From positions 11,009,671-11,073,670 of the forward strand of contig NC_087064.1 in the NCBI RefSeq assembly GCF_963678635.1: a DNA stretch of 64,000 bases. The letters are read 5' to 3'. Source of the stretch: Symsagittifera roscoffensis. Taxonomy: Eukaryota; Xenacoelomorpha; Acoela; Convolutidae. The notes under the pieces are model-generated. The model was not told the origin of the DNA. It saw only the letters and a list, made by a program, of their open reading frames with translations, and made no database searches. Position numbers and translations under genes: made by a program. Shown one piece after another: positions 23,969 to 35,770 of this stretch; positions within the stretch are counted from its first letter, which is position 1; each line of letters starts with the position of its first letter.

Positions 23969-24974
23969 CAGCCGCAATTTTAAAAATTGAATAAAAAAAC
24001 AGCAAGCTATTGAAAACTGCGGCTTCTGATTTCAATTTTTTTGGACGAATTTAGCTTAGTTTTGACTCATTTTAAAAACAATCTTTTCAATTCAATGCTA
24101 TGATTCATTTTTTTGCTATCTCACATTTCGAAATTTTGATTGAGAAAATTGTGTTCTGCATGGCCTCATCTTTTTTTTATTTTTAACGAACAAGTTGATT
24201 TAAGAGACTTGAATTTTTACTCTGTTCTATTGCAGATTCACTCAGTCACATTTCGCTTCATCAAAGAATTTATTTCAAGACACTGCAAACAATGCGTAAA
24301 AACCTTGAAAGCATTTATGACCGTTATATTCTACCGTCGAATTATTCAACAATTTTTCAATGCAGGACAATCACAACCACGGATTTTTCTATCAATTTTT
24401 ATAGTAAAAAGGAAATTATTTTATGTTGAATCTAAAATCACGTATTTTCAACTACCGATGACTCCATCAAAACTTTTTATAGCTCGATCAAAGGTCATAA
24501 GGCTTCCTGTGATCCGTTAAGAATCCATTAATTTGATTTGCAGTTAGAACTTGCGGAATTCAATGAAAAGTCACATTAAAGTTTCCGAGCCTTCTAGACT
24601 ATTATTACAAATAAAAAGAACCCAAATATATTTTTCTATTCAGACGTTTGATATATAATAACCCTTTTTGTACATTTTTCAGTACATTTTTCAGAATTAT
24701 CTGCTATCTGTGAATTCGATTTTTGTCTCGAGTTACAAAATTTTCGCTGAAATGGCAACTTTTGCAAAGCAGTTTCAATCGGAGTTTCAGAAATTGTAAT
24801 TATTCAAGTTGTTCTGTCTCACCGAGTCGTATTTTTGTAAAAATAAATCTGAATTATCATGAAAAAAATGCCATGTTTTTAGGTAGTTTGTAAACAATTA
24901 CGCAAAATTTCGGCAATTATTTCTCTATTTCATCAATTTTTGCACCCAGATAAAATGAGATTTTATTGAAGCTC
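23969..24974. other. No recognised gene; a 126-codon ORF is not supported
   Basis: The plus-strand ORF at 24140-24520 is rich in Phe, Ile, Arg and Lys, has no motif and no visible homologue, and lies in low-complexity AT-rich DNA. A repeated block at 24528-24600 matches 22580-22655. Confidence 0.4.
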
Positions 24975-25026
24975 AGAATAAAAAATTTTGGCTTTATGTC
25001 CAAATAAAAAAACTTTCAAACAGAGC

Positions 25027-26014
25027 CCTCGCATTCTCACTTCAAAACGATACTGTTGATCTTGAATCTTGTTATTCGAGTTTGTTCCTGCTTGTGTTGC
25101 TGCCGCGTATGACATTCGCGTGCGTTCGTTTTTTGGTAATTCATCAACCCTTTGGTTGATTTTTTCAAGTTTTGCATCAAGTTGCCGAGAGAGTGTTTCT
25201 ACTTTTGATTACTTTTTCTGTGAAAGTTCTTCAATCTTAGCCTCGAGTTTATTTTGTCTTTGTGTCAGAACGTGGATATTCGCGACTAAAGACATAGCAA
25301 TTTCATCACAGTTTTGACAAAACCAATGGGCAGATGGAATTGATTGTAGGATTTGTAATTTTTCGGAACTGATATTTTGGCACACCGAGTGGTAATTGGA
25401 TTTGCAGCTGTCACTTGTCAAAACATTAAGAGCTGCAATCGCTTTCTTGCATTACCAAAAAACGAAATTTGTCACAATTGACACTTGCTTTTTTAGTGCC
25501 TTTCACTTTAGGAGCCATTGGAACGGAATGATTTGTTTTATGACGGAATGTAGTGAAGTTGAATTAGTGTAGTTTAGCTGGTAGGGTTAGTCCAGTGGTA
25601 CCGCGCCGGCTCTTAACGCAAATATCCCAGGTTCCAGTCTCGGCTGGGTAAATTTTTTGTTTTGGAAGTTTGATAAAATCCTTCCCCACCGCGATTTTGG
25701 CTTTATGTTGGCTTTATGTCCAACATTTTGGCTTTATGTCCAATTAAAAAAACTTTCAAACAGAGCCCCTGTAGTTTAATCAAAGTTTGTTTAAGTCTTA
25801 GAAATAATTTTTTTTAATGAACTATGTCGTCATTTTTAGCTTTTTTGTCTTGAAAGCAGAGTGCATGCGAGAACGTTAAAACCGAATGCTTCTTGAAGTT
25901 GTTTTGTTAGTACAACTTGTTTTTAAGAGCATTAGTGGTCTTTCAGAGACACAATTATGTTTCTGAAAGTCGCAGAGTATCTATCACAGGCTGCTAGTCT
26001 GTCGGAAGATATTT
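25027..26014. repeat. 988-bp direct repeat flanking the LINE, copy 1 (carries a 3'-truncated LINE 5' end)
   Basis: This is about 99% identical to 29452-30438; the differences I found are roughly six substitutions or 1-base indels. In minus orientation it holds the LINE 5' untranslated region, ORF1 start at 25518, the PHD-like finger segment (25209-25421) and the same in-frame TAA after LSQKK as the other copy. It ends abruptly at CCTCGCATTCTC. Left of that junction (24990-25027) sits TTTATGTCCAAATAAAAAAA..CAGAGCC, itself a copy of a motif inside the repeat (25735-25768). Confidence 0.85.
25578..25650 (+). mobile_element. tRNA-like pol III promoter segment inside the repeat, copy 1
   Basis: GTTAGTCCAGTGGTACCGCG resembles an A box and GGTTCCAGTCTC (25630-25641) a B box at tRNA-like spacing. 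The T arm pairs imperfectly and the acceptor stem does not close, so it is not a functional tRNA gene; more likely a SINE head. It lies antisense to the LINE. Confidence 0.45.
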
Positions 26015-29000
26015 ATAATAATAATTATAACAATAAAAGATTTTACAGATTTCAAAAATCTGAGGGGCTTCAAAAGCCCGTATAAACAAAAAAAGAACGT
26101 TTAAGTTAAATAGTTCAGATAAGTGAAGTCTATGTTTCTACAGTTCGAATATTTACAAGCTACGATCCAGGTGCATGGTCTTTCTTCTTCGTAGAAAGCA
26201 ATAAAGTAGTTGTAGAAAAAGTTTGAAAGTCTCTGCTTCAGTCCTCGCGTTTCAAAAAACTGCAGACTTTCAGGAAGCATGTTTACCAATTTCGGCGTGC
26301 AAAACTGAAAATTTGCTTCTGATCCCATGTGTTGTGGAAACTTGAAACAGACTCTCTCGGAACCACGGGTGGATAGCTGGTTTGCATACGTTATAAATTT
26401 CGAACAACCGTAATCAAAATTACCATTAAGAATATTTGATAGCAGGAGAAGATCGTGCATTTGAATGTAAAGAGTTATTGGTAGAAGATTCAGTTTTATC
26501 AATCTTTCTTTGTAACCCATCGAGCTACCTGCTATCCATCTTGTGCAGCGTCCCTGCTATCCATCTTGTGCAGCGTCGCTGCACAGATTCAAGCAACTTC
26601 ATATCTGTCTTTGTGAGGTACCATACTTGTGAAGCGTAGGTAAGGATCGGGATAACCATTGTTTGCATTGCTTTCAGTTTGGATTCGAGAGGAGGTTCAT
26701 TTGCGCATGATCTCATGATCATAAAAACGCCCTGTTTGCTTTAAGGCATCTTTCTCCTTGTGATCTTTCTCCAGATGTGTTCTGTCCAGGAAAGTCTTTC
26801 TGTGATAATAATGCCAAGGTATTTTTCACTGTCATTCGAGGAAATGTTAAAATCTGCAATCTTCTGCGGCGTTGAAATCAGCGGCACTCCTTTAAATGTG
26901 ATAGTATTGCACTTGGTGGAGCTGAACTTCATGCTGTTTGAGACTGCCCAATCGTGAAGATTTTTCAAGTCCAGTTGGATATCTGTAGCGCTTGAGTTTA
27001 TGTAGCTTATTTCAACGTGGTCAGCGAACAGTGATGTGAAACCATTTTCCACTGACGCAGGGATATCGTTAATGAAGATTATAAACAGCAGTGGGCCTAG
27101 CAGGGAACCTTGGGGTACCCCACTCGTTACTTCTAACGTTGAAGAACATACACCGTCCACCACAACAAATTATTTTCTGTTCGAAAGATAGCTTTGTATC
27201 ACTGAGAAGAGCTTGCCTCGTATCTCCAATTTCCACAATTTAGCTAGTAACACGTGATGATTTACTTTATCGAATGCTTTCTCGAAGTCGAGAAACAACG
27301 CATGGACACTATCATTATTTTTTACTCTCATACTCCGGTAGATATCGTCGAGGACACTTAGCATTTGAAGTATAGCGCTTCTTTACTTTCTGAAGCCAAA
27401 TTGTGCACTTGTTAGGAGTGGTTCTACATGCTGGTAAATAGCATCGAACAAAGGTTTCTCGAAAACTTTCGATCTTATATCCAAAATTGTAACTGGCCTG
27501 TAATTTTCTACAGCAGTTTTATTGCCCTTTTTATTAATAGGGGACACTCTGCTTACTTTCCAACTTGTCGGGAAGACTCCTAGCCTTTTGCAGCTAGTGA
27601 ATAATTCAGTGATTGATTTCGCAATTGTGCTTTCGGTTTGTTTGAATAGCAATGGTGGTAATCCATCTGGTCCTTTAGCTTTATTTATATCTAAATTGCA
27701 CAATATTTTTCTGATATTGCTTTCGGAAACGTCAAACTCGGTTGCTACCCGCTCACATTTTGACCCTGAAATGGTAAGAGAACTCATATCTTTCTGTGAA
27801 AATGTGGACTGAAAAAACGAATTGAATAATTCTGCTTTGTTTGTAGAACTTGTCGCTTCTATATTTTTCCATCGTACAATTGGTGGAACTTGATGGTCTT
27901 CTCACTGCTCTCAGATAGCGATAGAAATTTGAAAAAAATTTTGTTTCTAGTAGTTCGCTTTCGTATACAACTTGATCTTCGTTTAGTTTACTAGACAGCT
28001 CACGTTCTAGTACCGCAACTTTCGTTAGTTTGTGTTCTCGTGCTGTGTGTAATCTTTTGATCATGTTTGAAGTTTCGGGTTTTACCCATGGCGGAAGGTT
28101 CTGGCGATGTTTTGTTTTCATCGGAATCACTTTGGAGCAAATGAATGTAACCATTCGTACCAGGAGTTCAGAAACACGTCAATATTGCTGTAACAGACAG
28201 GCCTGAAAGGATTTTTTAAGATAGCGTGATTTAATAGTTTTAACTTTTCAGAGGAGTAGTTGAACGTTCGTGATGAATGTTTCTGATGATTTTCCACAAT
28301 TGCTTGCACAGTGACTGAGTAAGGGAAGTGATCGGAACAAGGTGTTCCTTGTTTGCTGTAGTTTTGATGAAGCTGAAGATTGACATTTACATTAATGATT
28401 GAATCAGTTTTGGAAAAAACAACATCTAAAGACTTGCCATCATTTTCATTGTTTCTCAGCTTCTGGTTTAACATATATTGATCAAACAGTGCTATGCATT
28501 GATTCTCGTATGGTGAGGATGAGTTCATGACGTCCCAGTCAGTGGTTCCAAAATTAATATCGCCCAGAATGTACATTTCTTTGCACTTGTGAAATAAGTA
28601 GTGATCATTTAATGACTTTAGCAGGGCTGCCCATTTTTCTATAGGCCATAGATGGGGACTTCTTTCTGGTGGGTTGTGGACTACACAGAACAAATACTTG
28701 GTTTGGGATAGGGTACAAATCGCAGCTGCTACATCTGTGGGGTTGTCTGGCAGTAGAATTTCGTCGTAGGCATTATTATTTTTTGTACCAAGTAATACTC
28801 CTCCGTGTTTGGTCATTCCTTTTTTGGTTGTCTGTCTGTCTTTTCTGATCAAGTTGTATGAGTTTAAAAATAGTCCTGCATTTGGAATGTCTTGGGTTAA
28901 CCAAGTTTCAGTAATGCAAATTATGCTGTAATAGTCATGTAAAATTAACATATTCGAAAAGATTTTTCTGCGCACTGGATCGAGAATACTCCTTAAGTTA

Positions 29001-29040
29001 TACAATAAAACAGAAAGAGTACAGTCTGGGTCTTCTAGTC
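26015..29040 (-). pseudogene. Decayed LINE ORF2: AP endonuclease plus reverse transcriptase
   Basis: Read leftward from 29040 the frame shows an apurinic endonuclease domain (YNLRSILDP, ITETWL, GGV, GDIN, SDHFP), then a reverse transcriptase: KAKGPDGLPPLLFK, NYRPVTIL, AQFGFRK, LDFEKAFDKVNHHVLL and SGVPQGSLLGPLLF. The C-terminal part with the QRRCTRWIAG and ERLIKLNLLPI motifs ends at 26101. This order fits CR1/jockey-group LINEs, which nick DNA and copy their RNA at the target. It is dead: TAA follows AQFGFRK (near 27385) and LSNRK (near 27168), frames shift near 27790 and 26740, and the catalytic FADD is FADH. A 25-bp tandem duplication at about 26527-26576 shifts the frame again. The 3' end is an ATAATAATAATTATAAC tail near 26015. 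Confidence 0.85.
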
Positions 29041-29096
29041 AAATCTCAGTTTCAGGCTCTTGATTGCTTATGTTGACAGCTTCTTTTCCTTTTAGA

Positions 29097-29942
29097 GTTT
29101 TAGTTCTTTGATTTGTAATTCTTTCCGGTCTACGCCACTTTCGATCAGTTCTCTTCTCTTCAGAAGCAAAACGTTCTCAATATCAGATCTTCAACTGGTC
29201 TCTGTCTGTTAATGAACACAGGGGTATCGTACTTGGCAGGTTTTTTCGCATTTTGTAAAACTGACTCAACTCCAAAAACAGTGGAAAATCGAATAATTAG
29301 ATTTCTGTTTCTATCTTTCTTGTAGGCGCCTTGCCTCCTGATATCAGTCAGGGAAGCTTGAGCTCCAATAAAGTCGAGCACTTTTGTTACTTGTTCTTTC
29401 TCATAATCTAGACGTTCGATTTTTTTTGTATTTGGTGCTGATTCTGGAATACCTCGCATTCTCACTTCAAAACGATACTGTTGATCTTGAATCTTGTTAT
29501 TCGAGTTTGTTCCTGCTTGTGTTGCTGCCGCGTATGACATTCGCGTGCGTTCGTTTTTTGGTAATTCATCAACCCTTTGGTTGATTTTTTCAAGTTTTGC
29601 ATCAAGTTGCCGAGAGAGTGTTTCTACTTTTGATTACTTTTTCTGTGAAAGTTCTTCAATCTTAGCCTCGAGTTTATTTTGTCTTTGTGTCAGAACGTGG
29701 ATATTCGCGACTAAAGACATAGCATTTTCATCACAGTTTTGACAAAACCAATGGGCAGATGGAATTGATTGTAGGATTTGTAATTTTTCGGAACTGATAT
29801 TTTGGCACACCGAGTGGTAATTGGATTTGCAGCTGTCACTTGTCAAAACATTAACAGCTGCAATCGCTTTCTTGCATTACCAAAAAACGAAATTTGTCAC
29901 AATTGACACTTGCTTTTTAGTGCCTTTCACTTTAGGAGCCAT
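29097..29942 (-). pseudogene. Decayed LINE ORF1 with PHD-like zinc finger and coiled coil
   Basis: ORF1 begins MAPKVKGTKK at 29942. After a frame disturbance come the finger residues (CKSNYHSVC, HWFCQNC), a coiled-coil stretch (TQRQNKLEAKIEELSQKK), an in-frame TAA, and then a typical ORF1 core (RFEVRMRGIPES, VLDFIGA, DIRRQGAYKKDRNRNLIIRF). A one-base shift near 29165 interrupts a C-terminal segment VLLLKRRELIESGVDRKELQ that ends at TAA near 29097. ORF1 proteins of CR1-like elements bind the element RNA. The frame damage shows this copy cannot make the full protein. Confidence 0.75.
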
Positions 29943-30438
29943 TGGAACGGAATGATTTGTTTTATGACGGAATGTAGTGAAGTTGAATTAGTGTAGTTTA
30001 GCTGGTAGGGTTAGTCCAGTGGTACCGCGCCGGCTCTTAACGCAAATATCCCAGGTTCCAGTCTCGGCTGGGTAAATTTTTTGTTTTGGAAGTTTGATAA
30101 AATCCTTCCCCACCGCGATTTTGGCTTTATGTTGGCTTTATGTCCAACATTTTGGCTTTATGTCCAATTAAAAAAACTTTCAAACAGAGCCCTTGTAGTT
30201 TAATCAAAGTTTGTTTAAGTCTTAGAAATAATTTTTTTAAATGAACTATGTCGTCATTTTTAGCTTTTTTGTCTTGAAAGCAGAGTGCATGCGAGAACGT
30301 TAAAACCGAATGCTTCTTGAAGTTGTTTTGTTAGTACAACTCGTTTTTAAGAGCATTAGTGGTCTTTCAGAGACACAATTATGTTTCTGAAAGTCGCAGA
30401 GTATCTATCACAGGCTGCTAGTCTGTCGGAAGATATTT
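29452..30438. repeat. 987-bp direct repeat flanking the LINE, copy 2 (LINE 5' end)
   Basis: This is the in-place 5' region of the LINE, running from inside ORF1 (29452) out to the shared boundary AGTCTGTCGGAAGATATTT at 30438. In copy 1 the same boundary is followed immediately by the LINE's microsatellite-like 3' tail; here it is followed by unrelated sequence. If 30438 is the true LINE 5' end, the two elements are joined head to tail. Confidence 0.85.
30002..30074 (+). mobile_element. tRNA-like pol III promoter segment inside the repeat, copy 2
   Basis: This is identical in layout to 25578-25650: A-box-like TTAGTCCAGTGGTACC and B-box-like GGTTCCAGTCTC, on the strand opposite to the LINE ORFs. 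Confidence 0.45.
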
Positions 30439-31559
30439 GTTTTCTCACATTCAGTAATGAATTATCCACAGAATTTTTGCGGACACTTCAAAACATTTTT
30501 CTTTTTCTCTGCTTTTAAAATTTTCCCCCGAGACGGGGAAGGAGTTTCAAGTTATTGCTAAACTTTTGTACATTATCTCAAGTTATAATCAAAATTAAAA
30601 AAAAAAAACTTGAATTGTATCGCTTTTTTAAAAACTTTTAAACCAAAATCTAGCGTTTTTCGACGCGCGCTCTCCTTCTGAGTAAATGAGTGATCGTCGT
30701 TACTGTTGTGATCGATCAATAATGGATTTCTGAATCAGTACAAAAAGGAGAGTATTGATAATAGTTGTATTTTAAGCTGGAAAATTAGAAACAAAAATGT
30801 ATGAAATTGTTTTTTTTTTACAATTTAGTTTGGCCTGGGAGAATACTAAAAAAGTATCAGCCTGTCGGGTGGCTTCTCCGTGGCCAAATTTTGTTCGCTT
30901 ATATTATTAATTTACACCATATAAACAGGACCCAAAAAACATTTGGTTGTCGAATCACCAGTGACTTTCTAACACCCTCCCCTACACGCGCCAATGGGTC
31001 ACTGTTCGCCTCTCTTTCAAAAGTTTTCTTGGTATTGTAGTATTGCGAAATACTACACACACAAAAGACCATTGTCTTAATTGTTTATTTAACGACCCAA
31101 TTCTAAATTGGAGCGTGCCATTTAAATTAAAGCCTCTTTTCACTAAATCAGATATTGACTGATTTACTCTTATTAGGACTATAAAATCTTGTTGTGAAAA
31201 TCCACTCCTTTTTAAATACTTGTCCAATTTTTCTCATTTTTTCATGCTCAATATTTTGAAAGGGGCGGCGATTATTAATACGTCCCTTTTAACTTAACTT
31301 GAAACAAACTGGATAAATATTTAGCAGTCTTGCCGGCTGCACTGAAATTCTCCTTGCTTTGATTAAGCAGAGGTGCACCTGCAATATGATGCATCAGAGA
31401 GAGTAATATGAATTTTTAATAAGACAAACTGAAGGCTGCGGTTTTCATCAAAGGGGACTAATAAGTTGAAGATATTTGATTTGAAAAAATCAAATAAAAA
31501 CTAGTTGAAAATTCCCTTATTAGAAAGGGAGAACAAAGGAGCAGGTGAAATCTGAATAA
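30439..31559. other. No recognised feature
   Basis: Sequence with two short ORFs on opposite strands (30801-31040 and 30982-31227) that look random. No element ends seen. Confidence 0.4.
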
Positions 31560-31940
31560 TTAAAGATTGAATCAGCCGCCGGTTTATGCTTACGAGCAAA
31601 AGGACTGGCCTGAAATCTTCAGTGTTTCATTTTGCTCAGTAAGCAGCAAGTCAGTTCTCTTCAGTCAGATCTTTTAAAAATAAATAATTTTTCTTTTCTA
31701 CCCTAACAATAAAATTAATCTAGCCCTTTTCACTTATAAAATAGAGAATACATTCTCATTTAAAGTTCGATAAAATTATAAATCGAGATACTCGAGAGAC
31801 CCACGCCTGAGGAAGTCTGGACTACAAGTACCCAAAGGACCACGGCAAAGACGATACTGACGACCAAACCAGAAGTGCCGAAGTGGACACAACCAAGGGC
31901 GACCCATTCATACTAATCAGCCGTCGACCTTAGTAAGAAG
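31560..31940. other. GC-richer island of unknown nature
   Basis: This has visibly higher GC than its surroundings, including CAGCCGCCGGTTTATGC and a run from CCCACGCCTGAGGAAGTC to CAGCCGTCGACC. No ORF, tRNA fold or terminal repeat was recognised. It could be part of an LTR or a SINE body. Confidence 0.3.
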
Positions 31941-34777
31941 ATAAAATATTGATGAACAAAATAAGATTAGCTCTACCTCCCCTCATAGGTATATTTCTCT
32001 AAGCTGTTCGATTCATTTATATAATCTAATAACCCAGTGCTTTGTATCTAACCAACTAATTAATTCATACCTTTTCTAACTATTGTTTCTACTCTACTTT
32101 TTGTCAAGACAATTTGACGATCTAAGGTGAGACTTATAATTTAGGATAAAATTACTAAGCATTCAACCAGCAATGAGCGCTTAGTAAAGTATAGCTTCGT
32201 AATTATTTTCACCTAGATTGAAGCTGCTGTAAAAAACTATTGTTTTTGAAATTGATTTTGAACTTTTTACCATTCAATGTTTTTCCGTTTGATCTAGTTA
32301 ACTTTTAAATGCATTATTTTATAATCATTCTGCGCTTCAACTGGGGTCGAGGGTTGGCTCTAACGATTTTCAAAGAGTGTACTTTTTTGCCTTTGATCCA
32401 CTCAACTTGTAACCACCCATTGGTTTTTTTGTGCGGTGGGTATTCAAGATTACCATAACCCGAAAACAGTCGAGTCAGTGCAAAATAAAAAATCAGTCCA
32501 ATTTGTGCCAAAAATAAAATACAATTGCATTTTAACGAAAATCTTTTGTTTGTCACTAATATCATACAATCTTGAATATACAAAAAAAATCAGTCGCAAG
32601 CAATAAAAATGAATTAGTCCTAACAATTTAAAGTTAATTGATTACTTTCACGTTCTTCAACAAAAATTAGCCATTGTTTACCAGTAATTTTTTATTTCGA
32701 GGTTGCAAGTATTTTAAGAGCTTGGAGCCGTTCATTAAATATTCTCAATTTTCAGGTGTTTGGAACGGGCTTTTGCATTCTTATAAGCTCCGTTTAAATC
32801 TCTACATTTTTTTTCCTGCTGCTTCAAAACCAATTAGCCTACCACAATTTTGGAAAGAAAATGAGTTTTTCTGTTCCAGACAATATTCTACCCCTCGTAA
32901 AAGTTCAATTGGAATAATTATCAATAATTATAATTTATTATCAATTCCTTTCTGCATTTTTGAAATTTGTACTAGTCTTTCCATACTATTCTAGTTGATA
33001 TTTGTATCAGTTGATAAATTGATTTAATATTACTTTTTGATAAAAACATATATTGCCTTCTGGCTATGGTCGGTTGAATTATTTCATATTTCGAGTTATC
33101 GGCTCAGGAACAAACGGAACCGTTTAGTTATTTTGGCACAATTGACTTCTGGTACAAATGGGATTTTTTTAAGCTTTTGTGCATCGAATCAGTATTCATT
33201 GAAAACAACTATAAATACAGAAGTTTTCAGTCGAATAAGTTAAAAAAAACTAACCCTTTAATCCGACTGACTTCAAATTTTGCAAGATCAAGCAAAACAC
33301 GCGGAGATTTGATATTGTTCTTCAAAAGTTTTACTTTGAGCTTTTATCTAACGTTTTCTCGGTACAAAATCATTTCATTGCACAGCGAGCAATGAAGCGT
33401 AGTGTAATAGTTATAAACCAACTCGCCATAAAAGTGATCATTTGATGGTACGTTCGAAGCATTTGATGGCACTTTCGCAGGTGAAATTTAATAGTATCTA
33501 GTATATCGATTTTATTTGTGTCTGCTCATTTTCAAGCTCACATGGGGCATTTGCGAGGAAGTCAGACATTAAATCTACATGTTGGAGGTTTTCAAATGCA
33601 CATGATGAAAGATACATTAAACCAAAGGCTTTATTTTATGATTATTTAGCCACCACAACTTAGAGTTTCTGCTAAATTGAAGCCACGCAAATTGCTTAAA
33701 AGGCACCGAATCAAACGACGGTAGACGAGTTAGCAAAATGAGAATTTTTTTATCGCTCAGAACATGCGGGGTGCTTTACCTCTGTGTTAAACCTCAAAAT
33801 AGAAGGAGATAGAATTTATTGAACCCGAAACAACACATCGATTCAAAAATCAGGAAAAACTGTGTGCTTGATGGATGTTTTACAATGAATTGTATATCTC
33901 GAGGAAATACAAAAAAAAGTTGGCCGCTTTTTCAGGAACGACGAAACCTCCAGCGCATGTGATGCATGCAAGAAAGAGCAACCGCTGCGCGAAACGTGTT
34001 GTTAGTTGGCCAGATGTCAAAAATTAAGACCAATCATATGTCATCGAATCTCTATATCATGGCACCTTTGTAGGCTGGATCAGATTAGTTTTTTTTGGTA
34101 ACAGATTTTTGTAAAAGGCGGCTCTCTGCCTAAATCTATGGTCTTTTGCAATCTCAATGAAAATGCCGAAGAAAACATAGAAATAGCATAACGATTAGAA
34201 ATTATTGGAACATTGGAGCTAAAAACTGAGCTTCTGTGTTTCTCAAAATGGAAGGTATTTAATGGAGGGCTTATAAAACATAATTTATGAACAAACTAAT
34301 AAGTTAGAAAAAAATCTGTTCTATATATTTCGCATAGAAATGAAAATCAGTCGTTTTCAGAAAAATGGCGTCTTCGGAAAAACAACCAGTCATCTTGAGT
34401 ACCCTATGATACTGATGAAAAACTTTCAAACACCTTATTAAATGATAGTAGAAAAATTGATGTTTAAAAAAATGATTACTCCTTATTATCAAATCTAAAT
34501 TGGAGAAAAAATTTTAGTTTTCGTGAAAATCCTCTTAAACAGTACATTTTTACAAAAGTTTCAACATTAGTTTTAGAACATGCTTGCAAGGTTGTCTCTC
34601 AGCTAGATTTTGACCTTGAAAAAATTGCGCTTTTAATGATTGATGTCTAATTGAGTTATGCTCAAAAATAGTTTGCAAACCGCCATAAATTGATCACCGA
34701 AAAATGATCATAGATTATATATATAGGCGTTTTACATATATACTTTATCTTTGAGCCTGAGTCATCAATCTATAACC
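31941..34777. other. About 2.8 kb with no recognised gene
   Basis: AT-rich; ORFs up to 106 codons have no motif. A short AGTGATCATTTGAYGGYAC block near 33437 recurs near 48845, and TTTGATGG..CTTTCG is locally duplicated at about 33440-33475. Confidence 0.4.
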
Positions 34778-34785
34778 GACAGCAC

Positions 34786-35142
34786 CAGGGGCGGATCTAG
34801 GATTTTCTCGAGGAGGTGGGCGGATTTTCAAAAAATTTTCCAAAATTTTGACGACCTTTTTTTTTAGGTCGACCAAATTGATTTTTCGAGCTCTCCCAAA
34901 GCACTGTTTTTGGGCACTTTTTAAAAAATGTTGACAAAAAAATCGCGTTTTTTTTGGCGCGCGCTCCCCCTCAAAGTTAATATATATTGGCGCCCAAGGC
35001 GCCTTTAGAAAAATTTTAGGATCGGTCGGCCAAAAATTGATTTCTGAAAAAGTATCAAAGGGGGGACCCTTTGGGTCGGCAGGGGGTCAAATCCCAGAAG
35101 AGGTAGCGTCCGCACCCCCGCCCCCCCCTAAATCCGCCCCTG
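34786..35142 (+). mobile_element. hAT-type MITE with exact 8-bp target duplication GACAGCAC
   Basis: Ends are inverted: CAGGGGCGGATCTAGGATTT at the left and AAATCCGCCCCTG at the right. GACAGCAC lies at 34778-34785 and 35143-35150. Eight-base duplications with CAGGG termini fit the hAT superfamily. The interior has GGCGCGCGCTCCCCC and GGCGCC..GGCGCC palindromes and no ORF. Confidence 0.9.
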
Positions 35143-35329
35143 GACAGCACTATGAAATTGCATTGGAAATGTCCTGAAATGTCCTAAGTTTGTCTTACAC
35201 AAATAATATAACTAAAGTATTATAGTGTCAAATATGTTTTTTTTTCGAAGCTGAGTTTTTAATTATTTATGGATTGATCTCTAAGCATACATAAACATGC
35301 CAAACAGAATAAATAGGCGTTTTGGGCGT

Positions 35330-35770
35330 TTTTCAAAAAATTTATCAAGAGAAACGGAACAAAATCAACTTTTGTGTATCCAGGACAACGTTATGCACAC
35401 AAAAATATGAAATTTTGCATTCACAAAAAAATTTTTGGAAAATGTTTGTTTGAATACAAAGTTTGTTTTGCAGTTAAAAAACACACAAAATTAGGGGGCA
35501 CATTCGAAAATAGATAGTAAAAATTTTGTTGTCGCCATCAAAAAAATGCCTGTTATGCAATTTCCAAATAAGAAAATTGTATGATAAGCTTTTTTTTGAT
35601 AAACAGCGTTTACTTTTTTCTTTCATGATGTTACACCAACTTTTATGCCAATACACGAAAAATTGTGTTTCAAATTTGATCACTTCATTTTAGCAAAATG
35701 TATCAACTTTGTATGATTACCTATTTTTCTGGTTTAGGGAATTGTATGATAAGGGGAATGGAGGTCAACC
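35330..35770 (+). mobile_element. Repeat family with CATACAATT ends, copy 3
   Basis: It shares GTGTATCCAGGACAACGTTATGC (start), GTTTGTTTGAATACAAAG-like and TTGTATGATAAG blocks with 20.48-20.83 kb. The right end AATTGTATGATAAGGGGAAT resembles the right end near 8890. Confidence 0.5.

Noticed and set aside
24140-24520. 126-codon plus-strand ORF
   Set aside because: No motif, biased composition typical of AT-rich noise, no splice or start context that supports it.
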